The notes beneath the pieces were generated by a model. It had not been told where the DNA came from. It saw only the letters and a list, made by a program, of their open reading frames with translations, and did not search any database. A DNA stretch of 64,000 bases. It comes from Cocos nucifera (taxonomy: Eukaryota; Streptophyta; Magnoliopsida; Arecales; Arecaceae). The position numbers and the translations under genes are program-made. Below are positions 22,009 to 36,000 of this stretch, piece by piece (the stretch's first letter is position 1; every line of letters begins with the position of its first letter). The stretch lies in NCBI GenBank assembly GCA_006176705.1, contig QRFJ01000048.1:969221-1033220 (forward strand), read 5' to 3'.

Positions 22009-22960
22009 TTAAAAATTAAGACAAGAATAGATCCACATTTTGATATCCTTAAGCCAAGGGGAGAGCCGAGTCCTGGCTTCAAATAAATTAGTTAACCAAG
22101 AAATCATGGTAGCTGAATCACCTTGTAACAAGATACTGCTATTTATAGTTAAGAAAGTAATAGTTAGGAGGGTAAGCCATGCACCAATAAATTCTGCATG
22201 TGGGATAGCATAATACGATAAGCACTTGCCATCGGCAAACAATAGGTCACCATCATGGTTGCGAATAATGAACCCTATCGTGGCAGAGTTGGATTTGACT
22301 ATTCCATTAAAATTCAAACATAACACTGCAAAGGGAGGAGGTACCCAGAAAATAAGTTTTAGTGATAAGGAGGGCTGACTCAGTAGGGAAGTATCCTAGT
22401 TTCTTGACTGAGTGCTATGGTGGACAATAAAACTTGATGGAATGTGAGTGAAGTTATCTTGATGAAAGCATATACATTGTTTGAGCAGATTATTGAGAGA
22501 TCTCTTTGGTCATATTTAAATAGGTGCATATTTTGGGAATCCCAAATTTGAGCTACCATATAGGCAGTGGCTTTAGCCTCTTTAGTAGCCTTAGAATCAG
22601 CTAAGAAATTTTATAAATTAGGCAAAGAGTAAGGTTAGAATCTCATTATGTTATCAGCAAGTAAGTTCCAGCACGTATCAATAACGGTATAAATAATAAT
22701 AACATGCTAACAATTCTCAATATAAGCAGGATAGAGGTCACACATAAGGGATAATTGATGAATAATATCTCAAAAATTTAGGAATTTCTTGGAAGGAAGC
22801 CTTAACCATTGTAATTTCCAACAAAAAAATTTAATTCTCGTAAGCACAGATAATTTCCATATCCAAGAGAAGTTGGTTGAACCTATAGAAGAAGTGGGAG
22901 TCTGGTAGATGTGAAGGAGATCCTTCATTGAAACTGGAGAAGAGCGAGTGAAACACCAAC
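22009..22960 (-). pseudogene. LINE relic: zinc-binding and RNase H domains
   Basis: The minus strand carries the 3' part of a non-LTR (L1-type) element. About 22800-22930 gives FSWIWKLSVLTRIKFFCWKL and WLRLPSKKFL, typical of the reverse-transcriptase zinc-binding region (zf-RVT). 22009-22345 gives WVPPPFAVLCLNFNG, ATIGFIIRNHDGDLLFA, AEFIGAWLTL and LQGDSATMISWL, an RNase H-like domain. The stretch between contains stops. No poly(A) tail or duplication was found, so the limits are approximate. Confidence 0.75.
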
Positions 22961-23225
22961 CAAGTTGATAAAACTATTGACCTTGCGTAAGAGGCGAAGT
23001 AGATATTAAGGTCATCATTTCAATAGTGAAGAATTTAGATAAAATATTATAATTCTATTGGTTCCTGGGAGCAATGAAATTAGTAACTTTATATTGAGCA
23101 AGATTATATGAAGTCACCACATAAGAAGGCTATGTTGGTGATCCAAAGGTTAGACTAAACATTAATTATTTCTCGTGACCGCGCCGGGCATGTATCTCAT
23201 AAATATGTTGCAAGAGGATACTTCA

Positions 23226-23650
23226 AATATATATATAGGAGCTGACTTGGGCAAGATCGATCGGATTTGGGCTTTGATCCGATCAAGTTAAAACTATAAT
23301 AATGAAGATTCTACATCGATGATCCAAATCATTGGATGTAATCTACTATCTTAAAATTACTTGCATACCAAAATTCATATGATTTGAAGTCGTCAAAAAA
23401 TATATCTAATTCAATTTTATTTAGACTGTCCAATTTTTGATTATTTGATACATATATTAAATATCTTCAAATCATATAATTTTTTGTGTATAAACAGTTT
23501 TGATGTAGTAGATCATATTTAACTACTTTGATCATTGATATAGGATTCCTATTATAAAGTTTTGATCTGATTGAATCCGAATTCAAATCTCATTAACTTT
23601 ATTTTAGTCTAACTATATATATATAGACTGGGCTCCGATCGATCGGATCC
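23226..23650. mobile_element. Inverted-repeat (MITE-like) element
   Basis: Two arms are imperfect reverse complements. The left arm (about 23256-23400) contains GATCCGATCAAGTTAAAACT, GATCCAAATCATTGGATG and CATATGATTTGAAG. The right arm (about 23460-23600) contains CTTCAAATCATATAATTTTT, GATGTAGTAGATCATA and AAAGTTTTGATCTGATTG. It has no coding capacity, and the ends and target duplication are uncertain. Confidence 0.65.
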
Positions 23651-23760
23651 TAATCTATGAGCATGAAGGTGCCTTTACGGAGCGTGAAGATGCCTTTAGA
23701 AAGGGTTCAACATGCAGATGCCCCCGTATCTTCGAATCTCTCTCCTCTCTCCTCTACTGG

Positions 23761-24118
23761 CTAAAAATAATAAATATTAAATTTTGAAATAAATATAAAT
23801 CATCCTAAGATAAATATAAATAATAAATAATAAATACAAAAATTTCTATTTATTGTATGCTGTTTGTGTTTATTCAATAGAGTTTGTATTTATTTTGGAT
23901 AGTTTGTGTTTATTTGAGTTGAAGGCGTCTTCATCAGAGCTGAAGGCATCTTCATGCTAGGCCGAATAAATACAAACTATCTAAAATAAATATAAATTTT
24001 ATAGAATAAATATAAATAATATATAATAAATAAAAATTTTATATTTATTATTTGATATTTATATTTATCTTAGAATAATTTATATTTATTTTAATAAAAA
24101 TTAATATTTATTATTTTT
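23761..24118. mobile_element. Large AT-rich hairpin element
   Basis: The left arm (23761-23915) begins CTAAAAATAATAAATATTAA and the right arm ends TTAATATTTATTATTTTTAG at 24118. They are near-perfect reverse complements of about 150 bp around a short spacer holding GAAGGCGTCTTCATC and GAAGGCATCTTCATG. It is built mostly of TAAATATAAAT-type words and has no open frame. It is probably a foldback or MITE element. Confidence 0.7.
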
Positions 24119-26783
24119 AGTTGGATAAAAATTTGAAAGGATGAAAGACGTCGTATCAACATGACATATTTTTTTATTATCTTTTTATTTTTTTTAACAT
24201 TTCAGATTAGTTAATGATGAGAAAATTTTTTTATTTATTTTTTATAAAAACTTTTGAAAATGCTCATCGATCTTTGAAAATTTTATGAGATATAAATTAA
24301 GATTGGGTCAACTAAAGCTTTTATATATATATATATAAAGAACCATGGTGTGATCGTAAAGCATTGCCTATCATGATTTAGGAGTTGACCTAAAGGTACG
24401 AACATAAAGCACAGAATATCATGGAACAAGAATGGCCATAAGATATTAGGTCGGCAGTATACGTAACATCCCGTTTAAAGTCTTTTATATTCAATAATGA
24501 TATTTAGTTGTTTGTGTTATTAGATATTGATTAGAATATCATGAATGAAAGTGGATCTCAAGATTTGCAAACTTTATTAAAGCAGTTGTAGAGGATTGGC
24601 TACCAGAAAAGCAACCATGAAGGGATATTTTAAGGATATATGTCAAAATGTTAAAGCTTTTTATGTTGGATGAATATATTGACTAAAATTTATAGCTTTT
24701 GATATTCTATTGTGCATTAATATAATCAGTTTGAGAAAGATAAAGAATTATCTATGATTGAGTCATGTATTTACTTCCCAAGATTGATAGTCTCAGTTTA
24801 TGATATTTAAGATTAGGTATAAACTAAAAGTTTTATTAAAGAGCATTGTATTTATTATTTGTATTGTTTCTAATGAAGCGTGTGAAGAATATTTTAAAGA
24901 TATCTCAAATATATACTTGTAAACATAAAATACAAGTAGCAGTTATCACAAACATGGTTTTATAACAGTATTGATTTACACTAAGGTATCATGAAACTTG
25001 TCACTTATTATTATTTTAATCTAGTATTATCTTATTTATTTTTTAAAAGCTTGTTAGATATATTAGAGTAATGACTTGCCATTAAGATGAATTTTATTTT
25101 CATAATCAATGTGTTCTCATGGTTTAGCACTGTTACCTATATTGCAGATAACATGCTCAAAGAAAAAAGTTATATAATTGAATTATTATGTAGATTAAGC
25201 TTTATGAATATCCAAGCACATAAAGATTCAAGGGTTATATATCTGGTTCACCATTGGGTGGTTCATCTATCATTTGTATACATGTATAATTGAGATAATC
25301 TCATCCATGATTTTATTTATTATTCTATAAAAGTAAAGCTAACATCATTAAATCAACAAATTTATTATTTTTTAAACACTAATGCTAAGATCACTAAATC
25401 AATAAAACAAGAAATAACTCAAAACATGTATGATTTTTTCAGAAAAAAAAAGTTTTTTTTTTAATCCAAAAGATACATAACACAATATCATTAACAACTA
25501 CCATGAGTTATCTATTTAGGAATGCAATGTTTTTAAATAAGGATATCTCTCCTGTGATGGATCAAGATCTCAATAGATCTAAAGATACATGGATTAAAAA
25601 AGAAAGACAAAAAATATCTAAGTTCATTAAAATATTTTGATTTATATCAGTTAAATAATATTAGCTAAATAATCAATTAGATTGCATCAATAAATACTAA
25701 AAAAATATTTTGATCAAGATGAAAATCTTGCTACAAAGTTAGTTGTTACAAAAACGATAACAGCGGGGTATATACGACTTCTCGTCGTTGCAAACTTGGT
25801 GGGTGCCATCAGCCACGGTGGCCGCAAAAGGTTGACAGCCTTTGAAAAAGTTCAAATAGGCTCGATCCGTTCGTGGCCACCTTGACCCACCACCGCCCCA
25901 CCGCCATAACTGGGCCGCGCACAGACACGTGGAGACAATCCCATAAACTGCCGAGAAGGACGTCAATCCACATCAGCTTCTCGCATCGACACACCGCACC
26001 CAAAAACCCCCCACGTGGTATCTCCTGATCTCCTGCATGCCATTTGTTCCTATGCCACTTAGTCAACTAATTATCCAGTCAAAATAACCGGTCCTTAATT
26101 CCCGTTTCTCTCAATTTTCCTACCCATCACCTAACTCGCATTCTCGGTGATGTCTAACTCCTCTCCCATGCACCGTGACCGGCCTTCGAATGCGCCACTC
26201 GCGTCTCTCTCTTTGTTTTTGTTTTTTTTTTTTGGCGTAAAGGCACTCGCGTCTCCTTCCATTACATGCCCAACGTGTACGTGACACATTCGGACCTATT
26301 TTAATATCAACTTTTATAATTAAATAATAATACAGTGGCCACGTGTCATATGTTGCGGAGGCTTGATAGGAAAATACTGTTCGGTGGTGGTCAGCTGATA
26401 GTGTGATCCAACGGTCGGTGTCGTCCCTGTTCATCTCTTCTTCGTGTTCGTCTACCAGGTGCCCTGGAAGGCTCCCCTTCCTTGCTTCCTTCTTCGCCGA
26501 ACGTATTCACTTAAAAATAATTATTATAAATAAATAAGAAATAAACTTTTAAACGGCTGGGTTTCTTTTCCCCCGCTCCCTGCTGCTTCGTTCTTTGGAA
26601 ATAAATCGAGAATTAGGGTTGGAGTTTGGAGATCTATCGTCTCGTCTCCCTTCGATTATCGCATGCGCTGGATTCGATCGGAATCTGGTCAGGATCAGGG
26701 TTTGGGATCGGCTGGGGGTTCTGATTTCTTTCCCTCTGATCCCCGATTGTTTGATCCGAGGGGAAGGAGCGGGAGCGAGGACG
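24119..26783. other. Intergenic region and probable promoter of the galactosyltransferase gene
   Basis: 24119-25740 is AT-rich and shows no gene. From about 25740 the base composition rises in GC toward the gene. A TATAAATAAATAAG stretch at 26525-26538, about 260 bp before the start codon, is a possible core promoter. The frame upstream of the chosen start is open back to an in-frame ATG at 26595, which I treat as 5' leader. Confidence 0.45.
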
Positions 26784-29700
26784 ATGAGGAGATCGAAGGT
26801 GGACGTGGTGCTCTCCCTCAGCCGGCAGCGATCGCTCCAAGCCCTCCTCGCCCTGGCGCTTATCTATGTTGCTCTCGTCTTCTTGTTTGAGTTCCCATTC
26901 CTCACCCGCCGGATCGCTGCCTCCGGCGAGGGCGGCGTCATCGGCGTTGGGGACGCTATGACGCGTGTTCTCCACCTCGACAGCGAGGAGGCGAAGTTCT
27001 CACCCACAAGACCGTCCAAGGGCCCCTTCCGACTCCCCAAGTCCTCCTCCGTTTGGCACCCGCCCCACAATCTCCAGCGGCGCCGCCGGTCTCTCATCGT
27101 CTCAGGCCTCAACTTCGTGGAACACAACGCCACCGGCCGCGGACCTATCTCGGAGCTGTACAAGTCCGCGAGGGACGCATGGGAGCTCGGGGCGAAGCTG
27201 TTGATTGAGCTGAAGTCGGCGCCTTTGTTAGCGCCGCCGGCTTCACCGGAGGAGAATCGGACGGAAGAGAGCTGCCCGCACTCGATCATACTGACGGGGG
27301 CCGAGTTCCGGGAGAGGGGGAGCGTGATGCTGCTCCCATGTGGGCTGACGCTGGGGTCCCAAATCACTCTGGTGGCGAAGCCGCATCCGGCCCACCCGGA
27401 TTACGACCCCAAGATAACGACGCTGAAGGAAGAAGATCAAGCGATCCTGGTGTCGCAGTTCATGATGGAGCTGCAGGGGCTGAAAACGGTCGACGGTGAG
27501 GAACCGCCGAGGATCCTCCACTTCAACCCCCGGTTGAAGGGGGACTGGAGCGGGAAGCCGGTGATAGAGCAGAACACTTGCTACCGCATGCAGTGGGGTG
27601 CGTCTCAGCGGTGCGAGGGGTGGAAGTCCATGGCTGATGAGGAGACTGGTACGTTAGCGAACTCTCATTTTTGGCTACTTTTAGAGTCCAATTGTTGAAT
27701 GCTACGTCATTTCACACGCTGAAGAATCTAATTTCTAGAAACAAATCCAAATCTTTATTAAATCTAAACTTTAATATTTGCTTTTGGAAGAAGAAAGTGA
27801 TCGTTTTTCTTTCTTCAATCAGAGTGGCAATTTTAAGCTTCAAATTTTTTTAAGGTGGCTTAGAATTTTTCCCTAGCGAGTTTCTGAAATGCCCTCTTCT
27901 ATTTCCACCTTTATATGTATTTTTGAGTTCAACGCGGGGACTGTCATTGCAAAGAATATCAAGTTTCATTATCTTGTTGACTGATTTGCAAAGAAAAATC
28001 TACTTGAGTGAAACCTTGATTTTGGTTTCTCGAAAAAAAACAAATCCCTTTCTCCTGGAGAATCGGGAGTTTTAATTCAGCAACTATCGTGAGATATCGT
28101 ATGCATTTCTTATAGAAACATTGGAAACATCTAAGCTGCTGTCTTTACAGTTGATGGGTTGGTGAAGTGTGAAAAGTGGATCCACGATGATGATGACCGG
28201 TCAGAGGAGTCAAAGGCAACATGGTGGTTAAACCGTTTGATTGGTCGGACAAAGAAGGTTTCCATGGATTGGCCGTACCCATTTGTAGAAGATAAGTTGT
28301 TTGTTCTTACTCTTAGTGCTGGTTTAGAAGGTTATCATGTCAATGTCGATGGGAGGCATGTAACTTCTTTCCCTTATCGCACTGTAAGTTGTGCTTTCAA
28401 AATCCACTGCGTTTGATGTTACATTGCTTTGACAAGGTGCAGTAGATGTTATTTTGTGTTCTATGCTACCGGACACAGGGGTTCGTTCTTGAAGATGCAA
28501 CTGGCCTGTCATTGAATGGCGACCTTGCCATTGAATCCATATTTGCTGGTTCTTTGCCGACATTGCATCCTACTTATGCTCCGCCAAGGCATTTGGAGTG
28601 GTTAACTGAATGGCGGGCCCTTCCACTTCCCGAGGGACCTGTTGAACTGTTTATTGGCATCCTTTCAGCAGGCAACCATTTTGCAGAGCGTATGGCTGTG
28701 AGGAAGTCATGGACGTCTGCCATTAGAAAATCATCAAACATGGTTGCTCGATTTTTTGTTGCTCTGGTAAATTAATAACCTGTCAGTTATGCAATATTTC
28801 TCACTAATCTGTTTCTGTTTTATAAACACAAATTAGTTGGAACTTTTTCTGACAGAATGGAAGAAGGGAAGTGAATATGGAGTTGAAGAAAGAGGCACAG
28901 TTCTTTGGTGACATTGTTATAGTGCCTTATATGGATAGCTATGATCTTGTTGTTTTGAAGACTGTTGCCATATGCGATTATGGGGTATGTATTGTATATT
29001 GAAACTTTGTTTCTTAAATGAATGCTCAATTAGGTTCTTAGCTATGATGACTTTTCCAACCCGCTTTTTTTTTTTTTTTTTTTTTTTGCTCATGCAGGTT
29101 CGTGCAGTTTCTGCAAAGTACATAATGAAGTGTGATGATGACACCTTTGTTAGAGTTGATGCGGTAATGAGTGAAGTCAAGAAAATCCCAAGTGGCAGAA
29201 GCCTGTACATGGGGAATATAAATTACCACCACAAGCCTTTGCGACAAGGGAAGTGGGCTGTGACATATGAGGTATACGTCCCCTACTACTATTATAAATA
29301 CTTTGATCAGTCTACTTAAGAATCCCTTAGATATCCTGGTAAGTTTATATAAAGGTTCTGCATAACTGCTAATGAATAAGCAGATATGATCTCACTCTTG
29401 TTTTTCCTGTATCTGGTAATTACTTGTGCCTTTGCTTGGTCTCAGTTATAGGTTTTTCAGCACTTTTCATACAAAACTATGCTGATTGAAATCTGCTTTT
29501 TAAGTTAAAAGTTCTCTGTTTTGGCATATTATTGGATGTGGGATTTGTGAGTAGCCAATAGATCATACATATTTCTTTCCATTATATGGTTCCTACAATG
29601 CTTCGATGTTGGTATAAGTATCTCTGTGCTGTCATGTACCTCTCTTGCTGAAAATGAACCTTTTAAATTGAAATTCATGAATATGCTTTTTGATTTTTGA

Positions 29701-32700
29701 ACTTATCCAAGTATGCCCAGAAAACTCATTGACTTTGTACGTGGTGGATTAACATTGTTGATTCTTAACTAAAAATTTGTTATATTACTTTAAAAAAAAA
29801 ATACAAGCTGTCTGGTTTTAAGCATCCACTTCACTGAAAAGATGTTAACCTGTCAATACTTGACTACCAGTTGATAATAGCAATAGGATTGCTAATTTAT
29901 TCCATCAGGTGGTCATGATGCACAACTTCATTTAACAAAGTGTGCTTGCAACTTTGATTTGGTTTTTGTGTCTTCTCATGCATACTGTCATATGAAGTTG
30001 TAAAATGTAGTTGCTAATTATTATGTTAGGGTGGAGGTTTGCTTGTGTTTGCCACCATGATAGGACATGAAACAACAAAAAATCCACAAAAACAAATATG
30101 TCAAGTTATCAACATGGGGAAGGGAATATTTGTATATGTTATTTCTAGCATACAAGCATGCATGTTTGCTAATAATTGTGTTATGATGGAGATGGACCTT
30201 AGCATCACCATCATGTTGTGTGCATAAACAATGCAAAACCCTGAAAACTGACAAGTTGAGATGGGCAATGGTGTAATTCTATATGCTACTGCATCTGTAT
30301 GAGCAAACTTTGATGTGGGAAGTATGTTAACTGCTCATGTACGAGAGATTTGCAACATGAATAGGTAAGTTAGGAGGCTTATTTGGGTGCACAGCAAGAT
30401 AAATGGCAACATTGCCAACATCATTAAGATGCTTGATATGGATCCTGGCCATACCACTCTGAGAAATATTTCTAGTTTCTGGCTATTGTGTTGGAATATT
30501 TGTACGGCTGTACTTATGTATTTCATGACTTGTTATCACTTTTGACTTAAATCGTTGCTTCATCACCTTTTATAATATGGATATGGGTGTTTACCACCTG
30601 TTTCAAACACTGTTAAATCTAAGATGCTGCTAATTGGGTTATTTTAACAATAAGGTCCGACACAATGTTTGAATCTGTGATTTAAGATTTTGGTGATATT
30701 TAGGTGATTTGTCCTTCATCTATAACCATAACCATCAATCTTTTACTTCTATTTGAGGTTAACTTTATGGATCCTCATTCTATAGCTTATAAAAATAGAG
30801 CAAGTTACTTTGTTCTAGGAACATGCTTATTGTGCGTCCATAGGTTGACAAAGTTATGGGCTAGTAGGAGGCTTCAATGATTCACTAATAGTCATAGATA
30901 TAGAAAATGAAACCAAGAAATCAAATCTCAAGGATCGTATGGAACTGATGGTTGGTTTGTATGGTAGAATCGTTGATGTAGCTAAGCATGCCTTGATTCA
31001 CCTTGATATGGCATGATCTGGCATGATGTGGACTTGGTTTGCCTAACAAGTTTTTCTGCCCCTATTGTACTGGCTCATGGATGGTACATGGTATGCAAGA
31101 TTATGACCTGTGGATAGAACTGGATTCAAGAAATGTCTCCAGATGGATGTAGACAATTAGGCTCTTTTGACCATCAATATGCTTGAACCAGGCTTGAACC
31201 AGGGATTGAAAAGAGCGAAGTGAAGTTTTATGCTGCCCACATAGCATATGGGTTGTGACGTTCATCCATGTAGTCTCTAGAACTTGTGTTCTATCTTTAA
31301 CTTTCCATTATTTTTTATTTCAAAATCTAAAAAAATATTGCAATCATATTTATTTATGTCAGCACATGAACTGTCTATGTGTACAATATAAGCTTGCATT
31401 CCTTTTTCTAACCAGATCATTATGCTATAACTATGAATCAGATGGAGGCTCTAAAGGCTGTCAATGCTTCTGAATCAGAAGAAAAGTCAAGTCTATTAAA
31501 ATGCGACCCCTACATAGCATACATTTATGAAGTATCATTCATGGTTATATCTAGAACTTGGTTTATGTTTACCATTACTTGTTCTTTTATTTTGAAAATA
31601 AAAAATTATAATTATATTTACAGCACATGCATTTTTCTCCATTTTTGATGTAAAGTTACATCATTTTATTTTATTTTATTTTATTTTATTTTTTCTCTTA
31701 GACCATGATGCTTAGCTTTTAAATCCATGTTTCTAGTGTCCAGCTAATGGAGATGCATCTGATAAACTGTAATGCATGTTTTTCAAATAGCTTTGATTAA
31801 ATTATTCATTCACATCCATTTGTAACTGAACTATATTAATCTCTTTATCTCATACCAAGATTTTTCTCGCATATTTGCAGCCTTTTGCGGTAACATCTTC
31901 TTCAGAGGTCATTAGCTAAGCAGTTTTCCATGCATTTGTTGTTGATTTATTTAGCAACACGCTGCAGTTCGTTCTAAAACTGATTTGATATGGCTTGAAG
32001 AATTACTCTTTGTGTGTGATTTTTTATTAATTTTTATGTTGTTTCTTAGAAGCAGACATGCAAAGAAGGCATTTGACCAGCTTTTGGTTGTCTAACTGAC
32101 CTAATTGTATTTGTGCAACTTCTCGGTGTTCTTTTATATAACTTTGTCATTGATGCTTCTAGATAAATGCAATTGTCATCACCTGCTGAATGACTTCGGT
32201 GTCTCCCTTTTCAGGAATGGCCTGAAGAAGATTATCCACCATATGCAAATGGTCCAGGCTACGTTGTGTCTTCTGATATTTCAAGCTTTATCGTATCAGA
32301 ATTTGAGAAACAAAAATTAAGGGTAAGCTTTTTTTTTTTTTTTTTAAAAAAAATATATTTTAAAATCTTCTTATGCTTTGAACATTCTGGAACAGTTAAT
32401 ATATTGAAACAGGCTTAGGATGATGTTTTTCATCTTTGAAATGATTTTTGTGATGCCCATCTGAAATCAAAAGACAATGTCTCCCTTGTCTTTTTGGATT
32501 TATTTACTATTTGATCTGTTAAACATGCATTCTTGCTTAGGAATGTGGGTTTGTGCACTCACTGCACCACCCTTTTTTTTTTTTTTTTATAGGTTTTAAA
32601 ACTCTGGTTTCAATAATTGGTTTACTTGGTATGCCTTTGAAAAGAAACAAAAGAAAATGGAATTGTGTCTATGAAGAGCAAAAATTCTTCCTACAGCAAT

Positions 32701-33041
32701 GTTTTGGTTTCTTTTATCATGCATAAACTGACACCAAATTTAGTTCTCCCGAAATCTGCAAGAAAGTTTTTGCAAATGTTACTATTATATACAGTGGTGA
32801 TGAGGTTTTTAACAAGAGTCTGCATATGATGCAGTTGTTTAAAATGGAAGATGTGAGCATGGGCATGTGGGTTGAGAAGTTCAACATGACAGGACCTGTG
32901 GAATATGTCCATGACCTTAAGTTTTGTCAGTTTGGCTGCATAGATAATTACTACACAGCACACTACCAGTCCCCGAGGCAGATGATTTGCATGTGGGACA
33001 AGTTGCAGACAGGGAAACCTCAGTGCTGCAACATGAGATGA
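26784..33041 (+). CDS. Hydroxyproline O-galactosyltransferase-like (GT31, galectin domain)
   Basis: The seven coding exons are 26784-27648, 28151-28383, 28479-28766, 28856-28984, 29098-29271, 32215-32322 and 32835-33041. All have GT...AG borders and sum to 2004 bp, 667 aa, uninterrupted. The start MRRSKVDVV precedes a type II membrane anchor (about residues 17-36), fitting Golgi location. A galectin-type lectin domain covers about residues 190-390 ([31 protein letters not shown]). The GT31 domain follows: [19 protein letters not shown], the metal-binding [12 protein letters not shown] at the start of exon 5, [13 protein letters not shown], and [10 protein letters not shown]. This architecture is that of plant galactosyltransferases that add the first galactose to hydroxyproline of arabinogalactan proteins (GALT2-GALT6 group). 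Intron 5 is 2943 bp. The family is certain; the exact orthologue is not decided. Confidence 0.95.
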
Positions 33042-36000
33042 TACGATTGGAGATAGCAGAATAGAGGCAAAGATTGCAGTTTTAGCAGTAATACATTTGA
33101 TGGATGACACTGGTAAACATGGGGCTAGGTCAAGGATGCCCTTCCAAATTCATCTATTATTTCTTCTTTTTTTAATTCATTTGGGTGGAGAATGGTTGGT
33201 GGGTGATCGAAGAGCTGCTCAGCTGCTTCTATGTACATGCAAATCGCAAATAATACAGCTCTTGTTACTTCTGATGCCTCTGGTGGTTGCAAGTTGCTAT
33301 GACTATGGACAACCCATCATGTTGTATCTCAAATTTTGCAATGTAATTTCTCAACAACAAGGCTAATATGCCATACCGTGTAACCACTCCTTGTTTTGGT
33401 CCTCAATTCAGTATGTTAGATAGGATACAGAACTGTTGAAATTTAGGGTAAAGTCCACATTTTCTTGTAACAGAGTTAAGGTGGTTCCTCCCTTTGTATT
33501 TGGGAACATCCAGGTCAACTCATATCATCTATAACCAGCCACTTACGGGACCATTTAGATGCATTAGGATTGTTCTAAATGGTCTCCTAAGTGTCCATGG
33601 CAAATCAGAACACATTTATCTGGATTCCTTTTACAGGTGAAGACCTTATTGCAAATATTTCAGAGTTAAGAGTCCTGTGACCATTCTCCATGGTCTTGAA
33701 AAAGACTAGTTTCTTGTCCAGGACATGGCAGGCAGGTGAGCTTGGTCTTATGCGGTCAGCTGTGAGCTTGTGACCAGGATTGGAAGATTTTTGGTATTTC
33801 GTTGAGTTGAATGCTGTGTTTGTATTCCTGTAAGATAGATGTTTTTCTTGCTTTTATGCTCTGTCTAAAGAGTTTATGACTTATCTGAAAATTATTTTTT
33901 TTTTTTAAGAAAAAAATACTGAAGATCTACTGCCAGATCACCGCTCTGTTCGCCGGTCTGATATGGAAATCGGTGACTGGCTGTGCTTTAGGTGGGTACC
34001 GCACCAATTTCTGGCCATTACATCAGTGATCTGATGGATGATCGGCAGCAGAGTATTTTAAAATCTTTTTGTATGGTTGATGGCCAGACGTTGTGGGCCT
34101 CCGAATCTCCAATTTGATATGCAAGAACCTCCTTATTTGCTCAGGTTCTCCTTTCCAGTTGTCTGATTTTAAGCACTACTTAATATTGAATTTAAGTCTA
34201 TTTTCATATATATTGTTGTTCTACAAGCTATTCAACTCCTGGTTGAATTTAAGTTTAAGCTGCTGTGAAAGTCAAGATCTGTTAGTTTGTAACCAGTGAC
34301 TAAGAGTTGTGATCGTTCAAACCAAGATGTAGAACGCTCTAATACTAGCCTTTGGCCCCACACGACCTACATTTGCCCTGTGATGACATCTAAGTCATTT
34401 TTGCTGTGATCGACAATTTTGTCGCCCTTTGCATGTATTTTTAGCTTGTTTTCTTCTTTTCCTTGTCTTTTAATGTTCCTTTTCTTCATTCGTTGTTTCT
34501 GAACTTAGATCTTCTTGTCATTTTTGTATGAAAATTCCATGTATTTTGCTCTCAAATTCTCAATCTTCTTGGAAGCCTGTATCTTGCTGTTTCTACAGTT
34601 TCTAGATCCAATTAGTCAAAATAAAAGGGTTGCATTCAAGTTCAATCAAGAATTCATGCATGGTATAAGGAATACAGGATATGATCATAACCATATAAAT
34701 TATTGCAGGTCCAGGGGAAGTTGCGCACACAAAATTTGTCTGTTCTTTTCAGGTCTTTGATACCTTTGCCGATCTAGGATCAGGCATGGAAGCGGCTTGG
34801 ATGACTTTGGGAAATGTTGTTTTGCATGGTTAAATTGAACTATCAAACAATCTAGTCTAATGATTATGAAGGCATCATTTTTACTAATATTATCAATGGT
34901 ATTTTGGAAATTTGTTCACCAATCACAAAGCTAATCTTGCATCTTTCAATAGGCAAATGTAAAATGGTTCTACGTTTTTCAAAGAAAACTAAAACTACTT
35001 ACCCTCTCAACGAGTTTAAAAAAATTCATAGTCTAGGAGGCAATGATGGTGAACTGATAGATTTCAATGGATTGTGGTATTCTTCAAAGGAGCCTCGGTG
35101 GATTCTATGCAATGCAAGGACCTCCAGGAGCAAGATAAGTTACTAGTTATCTTAAATAGCTTCTAATGTTCATTGGTCATCTTTACCTTTCTTATTTTTA
35201 AGGAATCCTTATGCTTAGTTAGAGTCATGAGATATAGAATGGATTTGATTGGAAGGATAGATGGTATTCATTCATTATTTGATTTAAAAAATTTTAAGAA
35301 TGATGGATAAAAAAGATGAGTTGCTCATCCATCATGATCCACTAGTTTGCATTCTTTCAAATTAAAATGATGCAAGAAAGGATAGATAGAACATCTAAAG
35401 ATGGATTTTTATGTTAATAGAACTATTCATGATTAATTTTTTTGATGGAAAATAAAAATTTAAATTTTATTTTTTTATTAAAAATATTATATAAATATCA
35501 TTATTTTTTTTATTTTTTTTATATTAAATAAAGAATGAAATCATTCCTATCCATGGTTCATAAAGATTTGATAAAAAATTTATTTATTTATTTATTTTTT
35601 TATCCATCCTTTTTTTCTCTGTTCGGTCCTGCATGATGCTAGGCTATTTATTATGCCAGAAAACTTGATAATTGTAGGTGAAATGACAAGTTTTTTAATC
35701 CCTTTTTGATATGATTCAGGCTGCGACATGCCCATTGGCTGAGCAAGTGAAGCGAAGCTGGCTCGCGCCCACATAGCTAGGTTTCAGCTTTGAGGCCAGA
35801 TGTCTGACAGTACGGAACCTGTACTGTTCCAGTTTATCCGATAACCTTCCTTCAACAAAATAAAAAACGAGCTGTCTTGGTGTCTAAGAAAACTATTTGG
35901 GACCATCTGTTACCAACCCATAATACCTTGGCCAGGTTGGAAGGCGGTGACAACAAGGCCTTGAGCTCTGAGGGTGGAAACAACTCTTGTTCGGGCCTTT

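Noticed and set aside
26595..26783. Upstream in-frame extension of the galactosyltransferase
   Set aside because: The start at 26784 places the membrane anchor near the N-terminus as usual for type II Golgi enzymes. The extension has no conserved feature, though it cannot be excluded.
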